From the NCBI RefSeq assembly GCF_900107595.1, contig NZ_FNQF01000004.1:235257-299256 (forward strand): 64,000 nt of DNA. Direction: 5' to 3'. The notes under the pieces were generated by a model. That model saw only the letters and a program-made list of their open reading frames with translations, was not told the DNA's origin and ran no database searches. Source of the DNA: Psychroflexus halocasei (GTDB lineage: Bacteria > Bacteroidota > Bacteroidia > Flavobacteriales > Flavobacteriaceae). Both the position numbers and the translations under genes were made by a program. Below are positions 9,278 through 18,400 of this stretch, in pieces; the first letter of the stretch is position 1, and each line of letters opens with the position of its first letter.

Positions 9278-9580
9278 TTATTTTTTTGGCTTAAGCTTAT
9301 TTTTTATAAAATGAATTCCAACAAGCCCAAAAGCACCACCTAGAAATGAAATTAAGAGATTAATGATCAGCAAAAGGAAATCTGCATGCCCTGTTTCCAT
9401 AATTGAAACAGGGTCAAACCCAATCCTTCCAAAAAACTTAATAAAAAAAATACTTCCAAAAATGCCAGCGATTGTATTTCCTGTCAATCCCATCGAATAT
9501 TTTTTATTAAAATACGCAAGACCGTTTGCACCTAAAATGCCTATGAAAATACTTAAAAGTGAAATAAGAGTTTCTGTCAT
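9278..9580 (-). CDS. Small integral membrane protein of unknown function
   Basis: A 100-residue hydrophobic protein with probably three membrane segments (about 4-24, 33-50 and 67-90), glycine-rich like small multi-pass pore or channel-type proteins, and a short lysine-rich C-terminus. No named family was recognised. It lies downstream of cydB on the same strand with 41 bases between, so it could be co-transcribed with cytochrome bd. A perfect 9-bp inverted repeat (9389-9397 / 9405-9413) lies within its coding sequence. Confidence 0.65.
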   Translation of the reverse strand: MTETLISLLSIFIGILGANGLAYFNKKYSMGLTGNTIAGIFGSIFFIKFFGRIGFDPVSIMETGHADFLLLIINLLISFLGGAFGLVGIHFIKNKLKPKK

Positions 9581-9621
9581 CTTAACTATTACTTAAAATT
9601 AAATCATCTTAAAAAAAGGGT

Positions 9622-10698
9622 TTAATGTTCACCATAGCCAACATCATCCATTTTACCTCTAAAAACTCTGTATTGTATAAACATATAAACAACAACTAAA
9701 ACGGCTGCTATTATAAACCAGTAGACACCGACTGATAAACCATAATCATCAGCTGCTACATTGTGTATTGTTAATGAGGGATTGACATCATTGGTGGATG
9801 GCAAAACTTTTGGAAATATTGATGCCACCGTTGAACTTAATCCTCCAAGTAAAAATAATGACGAAAACAAAAATCCTAAACCATGCTTCTTAAATTTCTT
9901 GACATTAAATAATCCGAAAAGCCCAAATAAAGTTATTCCTGGTAAAACCCAAAGTAAAGGTTGCTCCATAAAATTTTTAAAAGGCTGAGGATCTACATAA
10001 TGCCAAACGAAAACTGAGCAAATTACAAGGAGTACCAAAACGATATTTAAATTAAAAACAACTTTTTTTAAACGTTCATTAATACTCGAATTTGTTTTAA
10101 AGATAATCCAGTTTGCACCATGTATTGTCAAAGCGACAACACTTATTATACCTAAAAGTAAAGTGAACCAATCAATTATACCAAGGTGTTCAGCGTTTGG
10201 ACTAAATGTTGGATTCCATAAAGGTAAAAAGAAATAATGTGCTTCATGAGTTGAAACACCGTCTGTAACCATTCCTAAATTGACACCTCTAACAACATTC
10301 CCTAAAGCGATTCCAAAAAATAAGGCTAATAATAAACTTGCAAGGCCAAATGATTTATCCCATATGGCTTCCCACATTTTATTTTTTAATTGTCCGCGCA
10401 ACTCTAAGCCAATTGCTCTGAAGATAAGTAGCCACAAAATAAAAATAAGAGGCAAATAAAATCCGCTAAATGAAACTGCATATAATGTTGGAAAAGCAAA
10501 AAATAAAACACCTCCAACAGCAATAAGCCATACTTCGTTAGCATCCCAAAAAGGGCCAATAGCGTTTGTTATTGCTTTTTTATCTTTATCATTTTTACCA
10601 AAAAACAAATGTATAATACCCGCACCAAAATCATAACCATCTAGGATGATGTAAGTGACAAGCATAACCATTAACACGATGTACCAAAATAATTCCAT
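9622..10698 (-). CDS. cydB: Cytochrome bd ubiquinol oxidase subunit II
   Basis: A 358-residue subunit II of the cytochrome bd oxidase. The N-terminus (VTYIILDGYDFGAGIIHLF, about 14-32) and the AIGPFWDANEVWLIAVGG segment (about 46-63) are hallmarks of CydB, and about eight to nine membrane helices are visible. It pairs with CydA to reduce O2 to water with quinol as donor, working at low O2 and resistant to several inhibitors. It follows cydA with a 2-base gap. No CydX-like small subunit was identified. Confidence 0.96.
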   Translation of the reverse strand: MELFWYIVLMVMLVTYIILDGYDFGAGIIHLFFGKNDKDKKAITNAIGPFWDANEVWLIAVGGVLFFAFPTLYAVSFSGFYLPLIFILWLLIFRAIGLELRGQLKNKMWEAIWDKSFGLASLLLALFFGIALGNVVRGVNLGMVTDGVSTHEAHYFFLPLWNPTFSPNAEHLGIIDWFTLLLGIISVVALTIHGANWIIFKTNSSINERLKKVVFNLNIVLVLLVICSVFVWHYVDPQPFKNFMEQPLLWVLPGITLFGLFGLFNVKKFKKHGLGFLFSSLFLLGGLSSTVASIFPKVLPSTNDVNPSLTIHNVAADDYGLSVGVYWFIIAAVLVVVYMFIQYRVFRGKMDDVGYGEH

Positions 10699-10700
10699 AA

Positions 10701-12035
10701 TTAAATTTCTTTTGAAGTTTCAGGACCTTTATTGATAATCTTTCCTGCTAATATTAAAAATAACATACCTAATAAAAGATATAAACCTATGAAGCCTAAC
10801 AAGGTAAATAAGGTGTTACCAGATGAAACATTAGGAGAAATTCCATCAGCAGTTTTTAATAAATTATAAACTAACCATGGCTGTCGACCTAATTCTGCGG
10901 TGTACCAACCTGCGGTATTAGCGATATAAGGAAAAGGAATCATAAATACTAAAAGCCACAAGATCCACTTGGTTGAGTAAAGCTTTTTTCTAAACAATTG
11001 AATAAGAGCAATACCTAATAAAGCTATAAAAATGGTGCCTAATCCTACCATAATATGATAAGCATAATACAATCCTGGAATATTGGTTGGATATAAACTT
11101 TCGTCAAACTCATTAAGACCTTTTATTTCAGCATCCCATCTTTGGTAAGTCAAAAAACTTAGCACGTTAGGTACAGCAAGTTTATTATCCAGCTTCTTAT
11201 TTTCAACATCTGGTTGCCCAATTAATATAATTTCGGATCCACCTTCTTCAGTTTCAAAAATACCTTCCATCGCTGCAAAGGCAACTGGTTGATGTTTTAC
11301 TACATTTTTAGCTGCTAAATCACCAGTAGGGAAAGCTGCTAACACACTAGAAATCAATCCGAAAATAACGCCTGTTTTCACAAACAATTTCCCAAATTTG
11401 CTGTGTTTATTATTTAATATATAAAATGCACCAACACCTGCAATTACAAATGATGTTGTAATCACAGAACCCATTTGGTTATGTAAAAAAGATGGCAACA
11501 ACCAAGGATTAGAGAATAACGCCCCAAAATTATTAAGGACGAATTTACCGTTTTCTAAAATTTCATACCCCACAGGATGTTGCATCCACGAATGTGTGGC
11601 GATAATCAGATATCCACTCGCCCACGATCCCAAAAAGACTAAGAATCCAGTTAAGAAATGTAACTTTTGACCCAGTAATTTTTCACCAAAAAGGAAAAGT
11701 CCTAAAAAGGAAGATTCAAGAAAGAAAGAAAACATCCCTTCCATGGCCAATGTCTGTCCTATAATTCCTCCTGTTAATTCTGAGAATTTCGCCCAATTAG
11801 TTCCAAACTGAAACTCCATTGGAATTCCTGTAACAACACCCATAACAAAATTCAATGCAAAAATTTTCATCCAAAATTTTGCAGCATCATTAAAGACAGT
11901 CTCTTTTGTTCTCAAAAATCGCCATTTAAAATAAACAACAATCAAAGCGAGACCCATTGTCAATTGAGGAAACAAGTAATGAAATGTGATCGTGAATGCG
12001 AACTGCATGCGATCATAGAAAAGCATATCTTCCAT
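10701..12035 (-). CDS. cydA: Cytochrome bd ubiquinol oxidase subunit I
   Basis: The 444-residue heme-carrying subunit of cytochrome bd. The ATG at 12035 was chosen over an in-frame TTG at 12071: it puts the heme b595 ligand at His19 (TFHYLFP), as in E. coli CydA, and a -7 box overlaps the TTG. Other signatures are EFQFGTNWAKFSELTGGIIG, LAMEGMFSFFLESSFLGLFL, KHQPVAFAAMEG (start of the Q-loop) and GRQPW. The Q-loop is short, as is usual in this phylum. A CRP/FNR-like palindrome lies upstream. Confidence 0.96.
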   Translation of the reverse strand: MEDMLFYDRMQFAFTITFHYLFPQLTMGLALIVVYFKWRFLRTKETVFNDAAKFWMKIFALNFVMGVVTGIPMEFQFGTNWAKFSELTGGIIGQTLAMEGMFSFFLESSFLGLFLFGEKLLGQKLHFLTGFLVFLGSWASGYLIIATHSWMQHPVGYEILENGKFVLNNFGALFSNPWLLPSFLHNQMGSVITTSFVIAGVGAFYILNNKHSKFGKLFVKTGVIFGLISSVLAAFPTGDLAAKNVVKHQPVAFAAMEGIFETEEGGSEIILIGQPDVENKKLDNKLAVPNVLSFLTYQRWDAEIKGLNEFDESLYPTNIPGLYYAYHIMVGLGTIFIALLGIALIQLFRKKLYSTKWILWLLVFMIPFPYIANTAGWYTAELGRQPWLVYNLLKTADGISPNVSSGNTLFTLLGFIGLYLLLGMLFLILAGKIINKGPETSKEI

Positions 12036-12068
12036 AATTAAAAGCTTTTGCTTATTTGAAATGAATCC

Positions 12069-12076
12069 CAAAATTA
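12069..12076 (-). promoter_or_regulatory. Candidate -7 element of cydAB
   Basis: On the minus strand the sequence is TAATTTTG, a full match to TAnnTTTG, 33 bases before the chosen cydA ATG. No good TTG lies at the ideal -33 spacing, which would fit an activator-dependent promoter. Confidence 0.4.
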
Positions 12077-12097
12077 AATAATCAATATATTATTGTG

Positions 12098-12113
12098 TGT
12101 AACATTGATTACA
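12098..12113 (-). promoter_or_regulatory. Putative CRP/FNR-family operator upstream of cydAB
   Basis: The 16-bp palindrome TGTAA-N6-TTACA (TGTAACATTGATTACA on the plus strand) has the geometry of CRP/FNR-family sites. Its centre is about 43 bases upstream of the start point predicted from the -7 box, which is a class-II activator position. The call is inferred from symmetry and placement only. Confidence 0.4.
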
Positions 12114-12250
12114 TCTAATCGGAAATATTTGAAGTTTAACACATTGTTTTCAAGCCTTTTATATTTTAAATATTATTTTTTGATGAGTCATTTAATACTT
12201 TCAACGATGATTTTTCTTATTTTTAAGAATTATATAATACAATACCACTT

Positions 12251-12442
12251 ATGAATAATAAAATTAAGAACATCGCTATTTTGTCATCTGCATTAACCAC
12301 TATAGGTTTTCTAATGGATGGTGATGTCAAAGAGCCAAGTATGCTGATGAGATTTGTTGAGTTTTTCGGCATGTTCTCAATTTTATTTATTTTGATTTAC
12401 TCAGTTTATGCAATCAAAAGATTTGCTTTCAAGAAAAAATAA
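12251..12442 (+). CDS. Small hypothetical membrane protein
   Basis: A 63-residue protein with two probable membrane segments (about 7-22 and 34-54) and a strongly basic C-terminus (KRFAFKKK). No family was recognised. It has an ATG start and lies divergent from cydA. Its coding status rests on the hydrophobic pattern and on standing alone between well-defined genes, not on homology. Confidence 0.5.
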   Translation: MNNKIKNIAILSSALTTIGFLMDGDVKEPSMLMRFVEFFGMFSILFILIYSVYAIKRFAFKKK

Positions 12443-12552
12443 TCGCTTTTAAAGTATTGATTTAAAGAATTTTATAACATTTGATTATCATTTCTTTAAT
12501 GCTCATCTCGATCAAGTCTTGCTATTTTTAATAAAAATTAAAAACGATTAAA

Positions 12553-12801
12553 ATGGCAAAAGATCACGGGAAACAAATCAAAAACGATGAGCAATATGAA
12601 GCGCTCAGAGATGAAGGCATGAGCAAAGAAAAAGCTGCACGAATTGCAAATACTGACGATGCAGGAGAAAAAGGTGGTGAAAGCAAGAAATATGAAAAAC
12701 GCACCAAGAAAGAATTAGACGAAAAAGCCAAGGAAATCGGTATTGAAGGTTATTCTCAAATGACAAAAGATGAGTTAATTGACGAACTCAGAAATCATTA
12801 A
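12553..12801 (+). CDS. Small DUF7218/Rho-N-domain type protein
   Basis: An 82-residue, highly charged soluble protein in two parts. The N-terminal part (KDHGKQIKNDEQYEALRDEG and MSKEKAARIANT, about 3-35) matches the small-protein family I know as DUF7218. The C-terminal part (RTKKELDEKAKEIGIEG and MTKDELIDELR, about 50-80) looks like a Rho-termination-factor N-terminal / HeH-type helix-extended-loop-helix. Such domains bind nucleic acid, but the role of these short proteins is not established. It is a single gene between a small membrane protein and a convergent UDG-like gene. Confidence 0.75.
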   Translation: MAKDHGKQIKNDEQYEALRDEGMSKEKAARIANTDDAGEKGGESKKYEKRTKKELDEKAKEIGIEGYSQMTKDELIDELRNH

Positions 12802-12838
12802 TTAAAAAATCCTTTGACAGCTAAGAGTCATATGATTA

Positions 12839-13498
12839 TTATTTAAAATAAGGTGCATATTGCATGACTCTGAAATCTAAAGTATTCATCTCAGGATTTT
12901 GTTTTTTGAGTTTTTTATAAAGCGGCATACTTCCCACTGCTCTATTAGCTGCGCCAGATGGTGCTGTTAACGAGACGGTTTCAATAATTCTGTTATGGAT
13001 TTGAAATTGATGAATTCTCGGCACTTCATCAATTATTTTTTTAAGTTTTATTTCTGGATAATTTTTTAAATGTTTTCTAAAAAAATATTCTGGTCCATTT
13101 TTAGAATTTCCTCCTGTAAACAAAAGCGTTTTTAATGATTGATGACTTTTTAAAATTGAAATTATTGGTCTTAATTTGGCGTTTTGAATTCCTAAATCTG
13201 AAGCGTCAATCTTTTCACGATAAGCACATTCCACCATATCACAGACGCCAATTTTATTCGTTTTTAAAAAATTGATACGTTGCTGCTTTGCTTCTACTGT
13301 GTTTTCAAAAACCAAATTCAAATCAAATATTCGATTTAGAATTTGCCACAATTGACCATCACGACTCCCGTAGCAAAAGTCAACATCATCTGGCTTTAAA
13401 TCACCAGTGGTAAAACGTGGAGGCGGTAAAGTACCTACAATCAGTTTTTCTGTTCCTTCAGAAATAAAAGGCGGATAAGGATGTTGATGTTTAAACAT
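12839..13498 (-). CDS. Uracil-DNA glycosylase superfamily protein
   Basis: A 219-residue protein of the UDG fold. The family-like motifs are VGTLPPPRF near the N-terminus, the aromatic/acidic DFCYGSRDGQLWQIL segment, GVCDMVECAYREKIDASD, and the late LTAPSGAANRAVG, which corresponds to the DNA-intercalation loop. These suggest base-excision activity on deaminated DNA, but the substrate is not provable here. The ATG at 13498 is preferred because it lies just after the stop of the upstream M1 peptidase gene; an in-frame GTG at 13519 would overlap that gene. The gap of 5 bases suggests co-transcription with the peptidase. Confidence 0.75.
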   Translation of the reverse strand: MFKHQHPYPPFISEGTEKLIVGTLPPPRFTTGDLKPDDVDFCYGSRDGQLWQILNRIFDLNLVFENTVEAKQQRINFLKTNKIGVCDMVECAYREKIDASDLGIQNAKLRPIISILKSHQSLKTLLFTGGNSKNGPEYFFRKHLKNYPEIKLKKIIDEVPRIHQFQIHNRIIETVSLTAPSGAANRAVGSMPLYKKLKKQNPEMNTLDFRVMQYAPYFK

Positions 13499-13503
13499 GA
13501 AAT

Positions 13504-15396
13504 TTATTTTTTTCGCCACTGATTATCAGCAGGATTTGCATCCATCCAAATACCGTTTTCAAATTTTATCTCAGAAATATTCTTATGACCTTTTAATTGA
13601 ATTTCTGCTTTCTTTGAATTTTCTTTCCAAATTTCAGGTGATTGATGATAAACTTTTCGACTTCCATCTTTCATAAGTATTACAAGATCAAATGGTGCTG
13701 GCATTCCGCCAACATTCTCAATCGTTACATTGACATTATCATTTCCAAACTCTACCTCTTTAATAGCATAACCAATGTAGTTATTTGTAAAAAACCAAGC
13801 ATGCCAAAACCAAGTTAAGTTTTGACCTGTTGACTCGTTAAAACTATTGAAAAAATCCCAAGGAATCGGATGTTTACCATTCCAATCCTTCATGTAGGTT
13901 TTTAGTGATTTCTCAAAATCTTCATCACCTAATAAATCTTTAAGCGCTAAATAAGCTAAACCGGCTTTTCCGTATTGATTTGTGCCTGAACCACTTCCAC
14001 TCAACATATTTGAAGGTGTAATGATTGGTAAATCTTGCTCTAAAGACGGATTATTAATCCAACGCTTTACACGAAATCTTTTAAAATTTTCTGTAGCTTT
14101 TCTTTTCCCTAAATTTTCACTTCCGATTAAATACTCAAGAGCTGTTGCCCAACCTTCATCCATAAATCCGAATCTTGTTTCGTTGGTTCCCATGTAAAAA
14201 GGAAAATAAGTATGTGCAATTTCATGTTCAGCAACAAACCTCGTAAAGTCAGGATCTTCGCGAGAACTGTCATTCGCCATCATCGGGTATTCCATATCAG
14301 CAAAACCTCTCACGATTGACATTTTTGAATAAGGATAAGGAATACCTGGTGTGTGATTTGAAAACCATTTTAAAGCATATTTGGCGTAATCAACCATTTT
14401 TTTGAAATCTTGAGAAGGCTCATCATAAGCTGCTTGTACACTTGCTCTTCTTCCTGTTTCTTGATCAACTACAACACTTCCTGCATCCCAATTATAAGTG
14501 TTGCTTAAAGCGATGGCAATATCTGTAATGTTCTCAACCTTCCATTGCCAGGTGTTTGTTTTACTTTGATTAGTAATTTTACCATTTTCTAAATCCTCCT
14601 GATCAACAATATGAATGACTTTGTTTGACGTCATTGATTCTTCTAGTAAATCAGCGTACTTTTTCTGTAAAACTTCTTCAGGATTAAGCAAATCACCTGT
14701 TGCCCAGACGATATAGTCTTTAGGAATTGTGACTTTAAAATTGTAATCACCAAAATCATTATAAAACTCTTTAGAGCCAGCAAAAATCATTTTATCCCAG
14801 CCTTCATAATCATCATAAACAGCGACTCTTGGATAAAAATAGGCTAGAAAAAAAGTAGTCGAATCAATAGCACCTTCCCTTCCACTTTGCTTTGATACCT
14901 CAAAATTCCATTCGAAATCTAATTCAATATTTTCATTTGGTAATAATGGCTCATCAAGCTTCACCATTTGATTAATGCTGTTATTATTGTTTTTCCAATC
15001 TTTTGATATGCCGTTTTCTTTATAAGAAGTAATTTGCATTCCTGATGTTAAGTAATCATCTGAAACAGGACGTAATCTTGGCGCAGCAGGTTTATGATGA
15101 TTTAAAATCAACTTGTAGTTTAATGACTTTAAAGTATCAGGAGAGTTATTTGTGTAAGTGATTTTAGCTTTTCCTTCAACTATTCTGCTCGGCGGATTAA
15201 CTTTGATATGGATATCATAATCAGCTTCGTTCTGCCAATAATTTTCTCCTGGTCGTCCGTCTTTTGAACGCGTTCCGTTTTCGTAGGCTTTTTTGACACT
15301 TCGTGGTTGATATAAATCTTGAGCACTGATAAATCCTGTGAGCAAAACACAAGAAATTGTCAAAACAACTTTTCTGAAAACCATAACTTTGAGCAT
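13504..15396 (-). CDS. Secreted M1-family zinc metallopeptidase
   Basis: A gluzincin metallopeptidase of 630 residues. It has a signal peptide (VVLTISCVLLTGFISAQ, cleaved near residue 25) and an N-terminal beta domain of M1 type. The zinc site HEIAH is followed after the usual spacing by the third ligand Glu in MDEGWATALEYL. The ENW/GAMEN-type exopeptidase loop is replaced by GFADMEYPMM. It is exported to the periplasm or the outer surface, with no T9SS tail. Two ATGs (15396 and 15384) are possible starts, and a perfect 12-bp inverted repeat spans this region. Confidence 0.92.
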   Translation of the reverse strand: MLKVMVFRKVVLTISCVLLTGFISAQDLYQPRSVKKAYENGTRSKDGRPGENYWQNEADYDIHIKVNPPSRIVEGKAKITYTNNSPDTLKSLNYKLILNHHKPAAPRLRPVSDDYLTSGMQITSYKENGISKDWKNNNNSINQMVKLDEPLLPNENIELDFEWNFEVSKQSGREGAIDSTTFFLAYFYPRVAVYDDYEGWDKMIFAGSKEFYNDFGDYNFKVTIPKDYIVWATGDLLNPEEVLQKKYADLLEESMTSNKVIHIVDQEDLENGKITNQSKTNTWQWKVENITDIAIALSNTYNWDAGSVVVDQETGRRASVQAAYDEPSQDFKKMVDYAKYALKWFSNHTPGIPYPYSKMSIVRGFADMEYPMMANDSSREDPDFTRFVAEHEIAHTYFPFYMGTNETRFGFMDEGWATALEYLIGSENLGKRKATENFKRFRVKRWINNPSLEQDLPIITPSNMLSGSGSGTNQYGKAGLAYLALKDLLGDEDFEKSLKTYMKDWNGKHPIPWDFFNSFNESTGQNLTWFWHAWFFTNNYIGYAIKEVEFGNDNVNVTIENVGGMPAPFDLVILMKDGSRKVYHQSPEIWKENSKKAEIQLKGHKNISEIKFENGIWMDANPADNQWRKK

Positions 15397-15422
15397 TTTT
15401 TGATGAAACCCTCAAAGTTATG
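15382..15422. repeat. Perfect 12-bp inverted repeat spanning the M1 peptidase start
   Basis: CATAACTTTGAG (15382-15393) and CTCAAAGTTATG (15411-15422) are perfect reverse complements around a 17-base loop. The second candidate ATG (15384) lies inside one arm and the first (15396) in the loop. The outer arm also contains TAACTTTG, a -7-like box on the minus strand. Confidence 0.75.
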
Positions 15423-15462
15423 AGATTTGTTTAAGAACTGTGGTCTAAGAAAGATTAATTTT

Positions 15463-18400
15463 CTATTCCATCTCAATAACTAAATCGTCACTGTGAAGCA
15501 TTGTCCCTTCCGAAAGATAGATTTTCTTAATTTTCCCACTTGTGTTCGATGTAATTGTTGTTCCCATCTTCATGGCTTCAATCACAAAAAGCGGCTGATT
15601 CTTATCAACAGTATCGCCTTCCTTCACCATTATGGAAGCCAATGAACCTTGTAAAGGTGCACCAACTTGTTTTGGATTATTTTTATCCACTTTTTGATGA
15701 ACAATCTTTTCAACATCAATTGAATGATCTTTGATAAGTATACTTCTTGTTTGTCCGTTTATTTTAAAGAAAACTTCTTTTTCGCCATCTTCATTAGCTT
15801 CAGTGATTGAGACAAGTTCAATAAGAAGTGTTTTCCCTTTATCGAGTTCAACAATAATTTCTTCGCCAGGCTTCATTCCGTAAAAGAAATTTTTTGTTGG
15901 TATTTGCATCACTTTTCCATACTTCACATAATGATTATATAAATCTGTAAAAACTTTTGGATATAATTTATAAGACAAAAAATCTGTCATCTCCCACTCT
16001 CTATCCATGCCTTCATCAAATTCCTTTTTAAAAGCTTTAAATTCTTTATCAAAATCAATAGGATCTAAATGAGCATTTGGTCTATCTGTGTATGGTTTTT
16101 CGCCGCGCAAAACAATTTTCTGAACATCTTCAGGAAATCCGCCAACAGGCTGACCTAAATCACCTTTAAAGAAACTTTTGACAGATTCAGGAAAAGACAA
16201 GCTATCTCCTTTCGCCATAAAATCTTGAATACTCAAATTATTACTCACTAAATATTGCGCCATATCGCCAACAACTTTACTACTTGGCGTCACTTTAATA
16301 ACATTCCCAAATAATTCGTTGACTTGAGAATACATATCCGTGATTTCTGTAAATCTATCTTTTAAACCTAATGATTCTGCTTGAGGAATTAAGTTAGAGT
16401 ATTGACCGCCAGGAATTTCATGTTTATAAACTTCAGCCGTTCCTGACTTAAGACCAGATTCAAATGGATAATAATATTCACGCACATCAGACCAATAAGT
16501 TGAATATTCATTGAGTTTCTGAATATCCAATTCATTTTCTCTTGGCTGATAACGCATACTTTCAGCTAATGAATTAAAGTTTGGTTGAGATGTTAATCCG
16601 CTCAATCCAGCTAAAGCAACATCGACAACATCAACCCCAGCTTCAATTGCTTTAAGATAAGTCGCTGACTGAATTGAAGAGGTGTCATGAGTATGTAAAT
16701 GAATCGGAATATCAACTTCAGATTTTAAAGCTGTGATCAATTCTTTAGCAGCATAAGGTTTTAATAAACCAGCCATATCTTTAATCGCTAAAATATGAGC
16801 ACCAGCGTTTTCAATATCTTTAGCGAGTTGTAAATAATAATCTAAAGTATATTTTTTGTGATCAGGATTTAAGATATCGCCAGTGTAGCACATGGATCCT
16901 TCAGCAATTCCTTTGGTATGCTTACGAACATGTTCAATTGTTGGGCCAATTGATTTCATCCAGTTTTGAGAATCAAAAATTCTAAAAATGTCAATTCCAT
17001 TTTCCCAAGATTCAGCAACAAAGCGTTCGATTAGATTATCGGGATAAGCCGTATATCCGACGCCATTTGAGCCACGCAACAACATTTGTAAAAGCACATT
17101 TGGCATGGCTTCCCTTAAAATACGCAAACGCTCCCAAGGATTTTCCTTTAAGAAACGCATACAAACATCAAAAGTAGCACCGCCCCAAACTTCCATACTG
17201 AAAACTTCAGGATGATTTTTCGCAAAACCCTCAGCGACTTTCTGCAAATCATAAGTTCTCATTCGTGTTGCCAACAGACTTTGATGTGCATCACGCATTG
17301 TGGTATCTGTATAATGAATTTTCTTTTCATCCTTTAACCACTTTGAGAATCCTTCAGGTCCTAATTCTGTCAGAATATCTTTTGTTCCTTTCGGATGGTT
17401 TTGCTCTTTATTAAACTTAGGGACATTTGGTTTGATTAATTTTTTATTTGGATCAGTAAATTTTACATCTTCATGTCCATTTACAATCACATCACCAAGA
17501 AAGTTAAGCATTTTAGTCGCTCTGTTTCTTGGCTCTTTAATCTTGAAAAGTTCTGGTGTGTTTTGAATATAATTAACGGTCACTTTTCCTTCTCTAAAAG
17601 TTGAATCATTCAGAATATTATTCAGGAAAGCCATATTGGTTTTAACACCACGCACTCGAAACTCTGCAAGCGTACGACTCATTTTTCGACAAGCACCATC
17701 AAGCGTTCGGCTATTGGCAGTGATTTTCGTTAACATAGAATCAAAAAAAGGAGAAATAGTCACACCTTGATAAACACTACCTGCATCTAAACGAATACCA
17801 AAGCCGCTCGCACTTCTGTAGGTAGTAATTGTGCCATAATCAGGTTTAAAATCATTTTTAGGATCCTCGGTTGTAATTCGGCATTGTACAGCAAAGCCGT
17901 TTGTATGAACTTTATCTTGGCCATAAATCTTAATCTGCTGATCAGAAAGATGATAGCCACCAGCGATAAACAATTGAGACTTGACGATATCAATGCCTGT
18001 GACAACTTCAGTTACCGTGTGTTCGACTTGAATTCTCGGATTGACTTCAATAAAGTAAATACTTTGATCTTCATCAACTAAAAACTCAACAGTTCCTGCA
18101 TTACTATAATTAACAGCTTTACCGATATTCAGTGCATATTCGTAAAGTTTGTTTTTCACTTCATCTGATAAACCAATTGAAGGCGCAATTTCTATTACTT
18201 TTTGATAACGACGTTGTACTGAGCAATCCCTTTCAAATAAATGAACGAGATCACCATGTTGATCACCTAATATTTGAATTTCGATGTGTTTAGGGTTTTC
18301 AACAAATTTCTCTATAAAAACAGTATCGTCACCAAAAGCATTTGCTGCTTCACGTTTAGATTCTGGAAAAGCTTTTTTGAGTTGATCTTGATCACGAATC

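Noticed and set aside
9389..9413. Perfect 9-bp inverted repeat (CCCTGTTTC / GAAACAGGG)
   Set aside because: It lies inside the coding sequence of the small membrane protein and has no T run; without conservation data it is not called a regulatory element.
9278..9580. Assignment of the small membrane protein as a CydX-type subunit
   Set aside because: CydX is about 30-40 residues with a single helix; this protein has 100 residues and three helices, so only operon proximity would support the idea.
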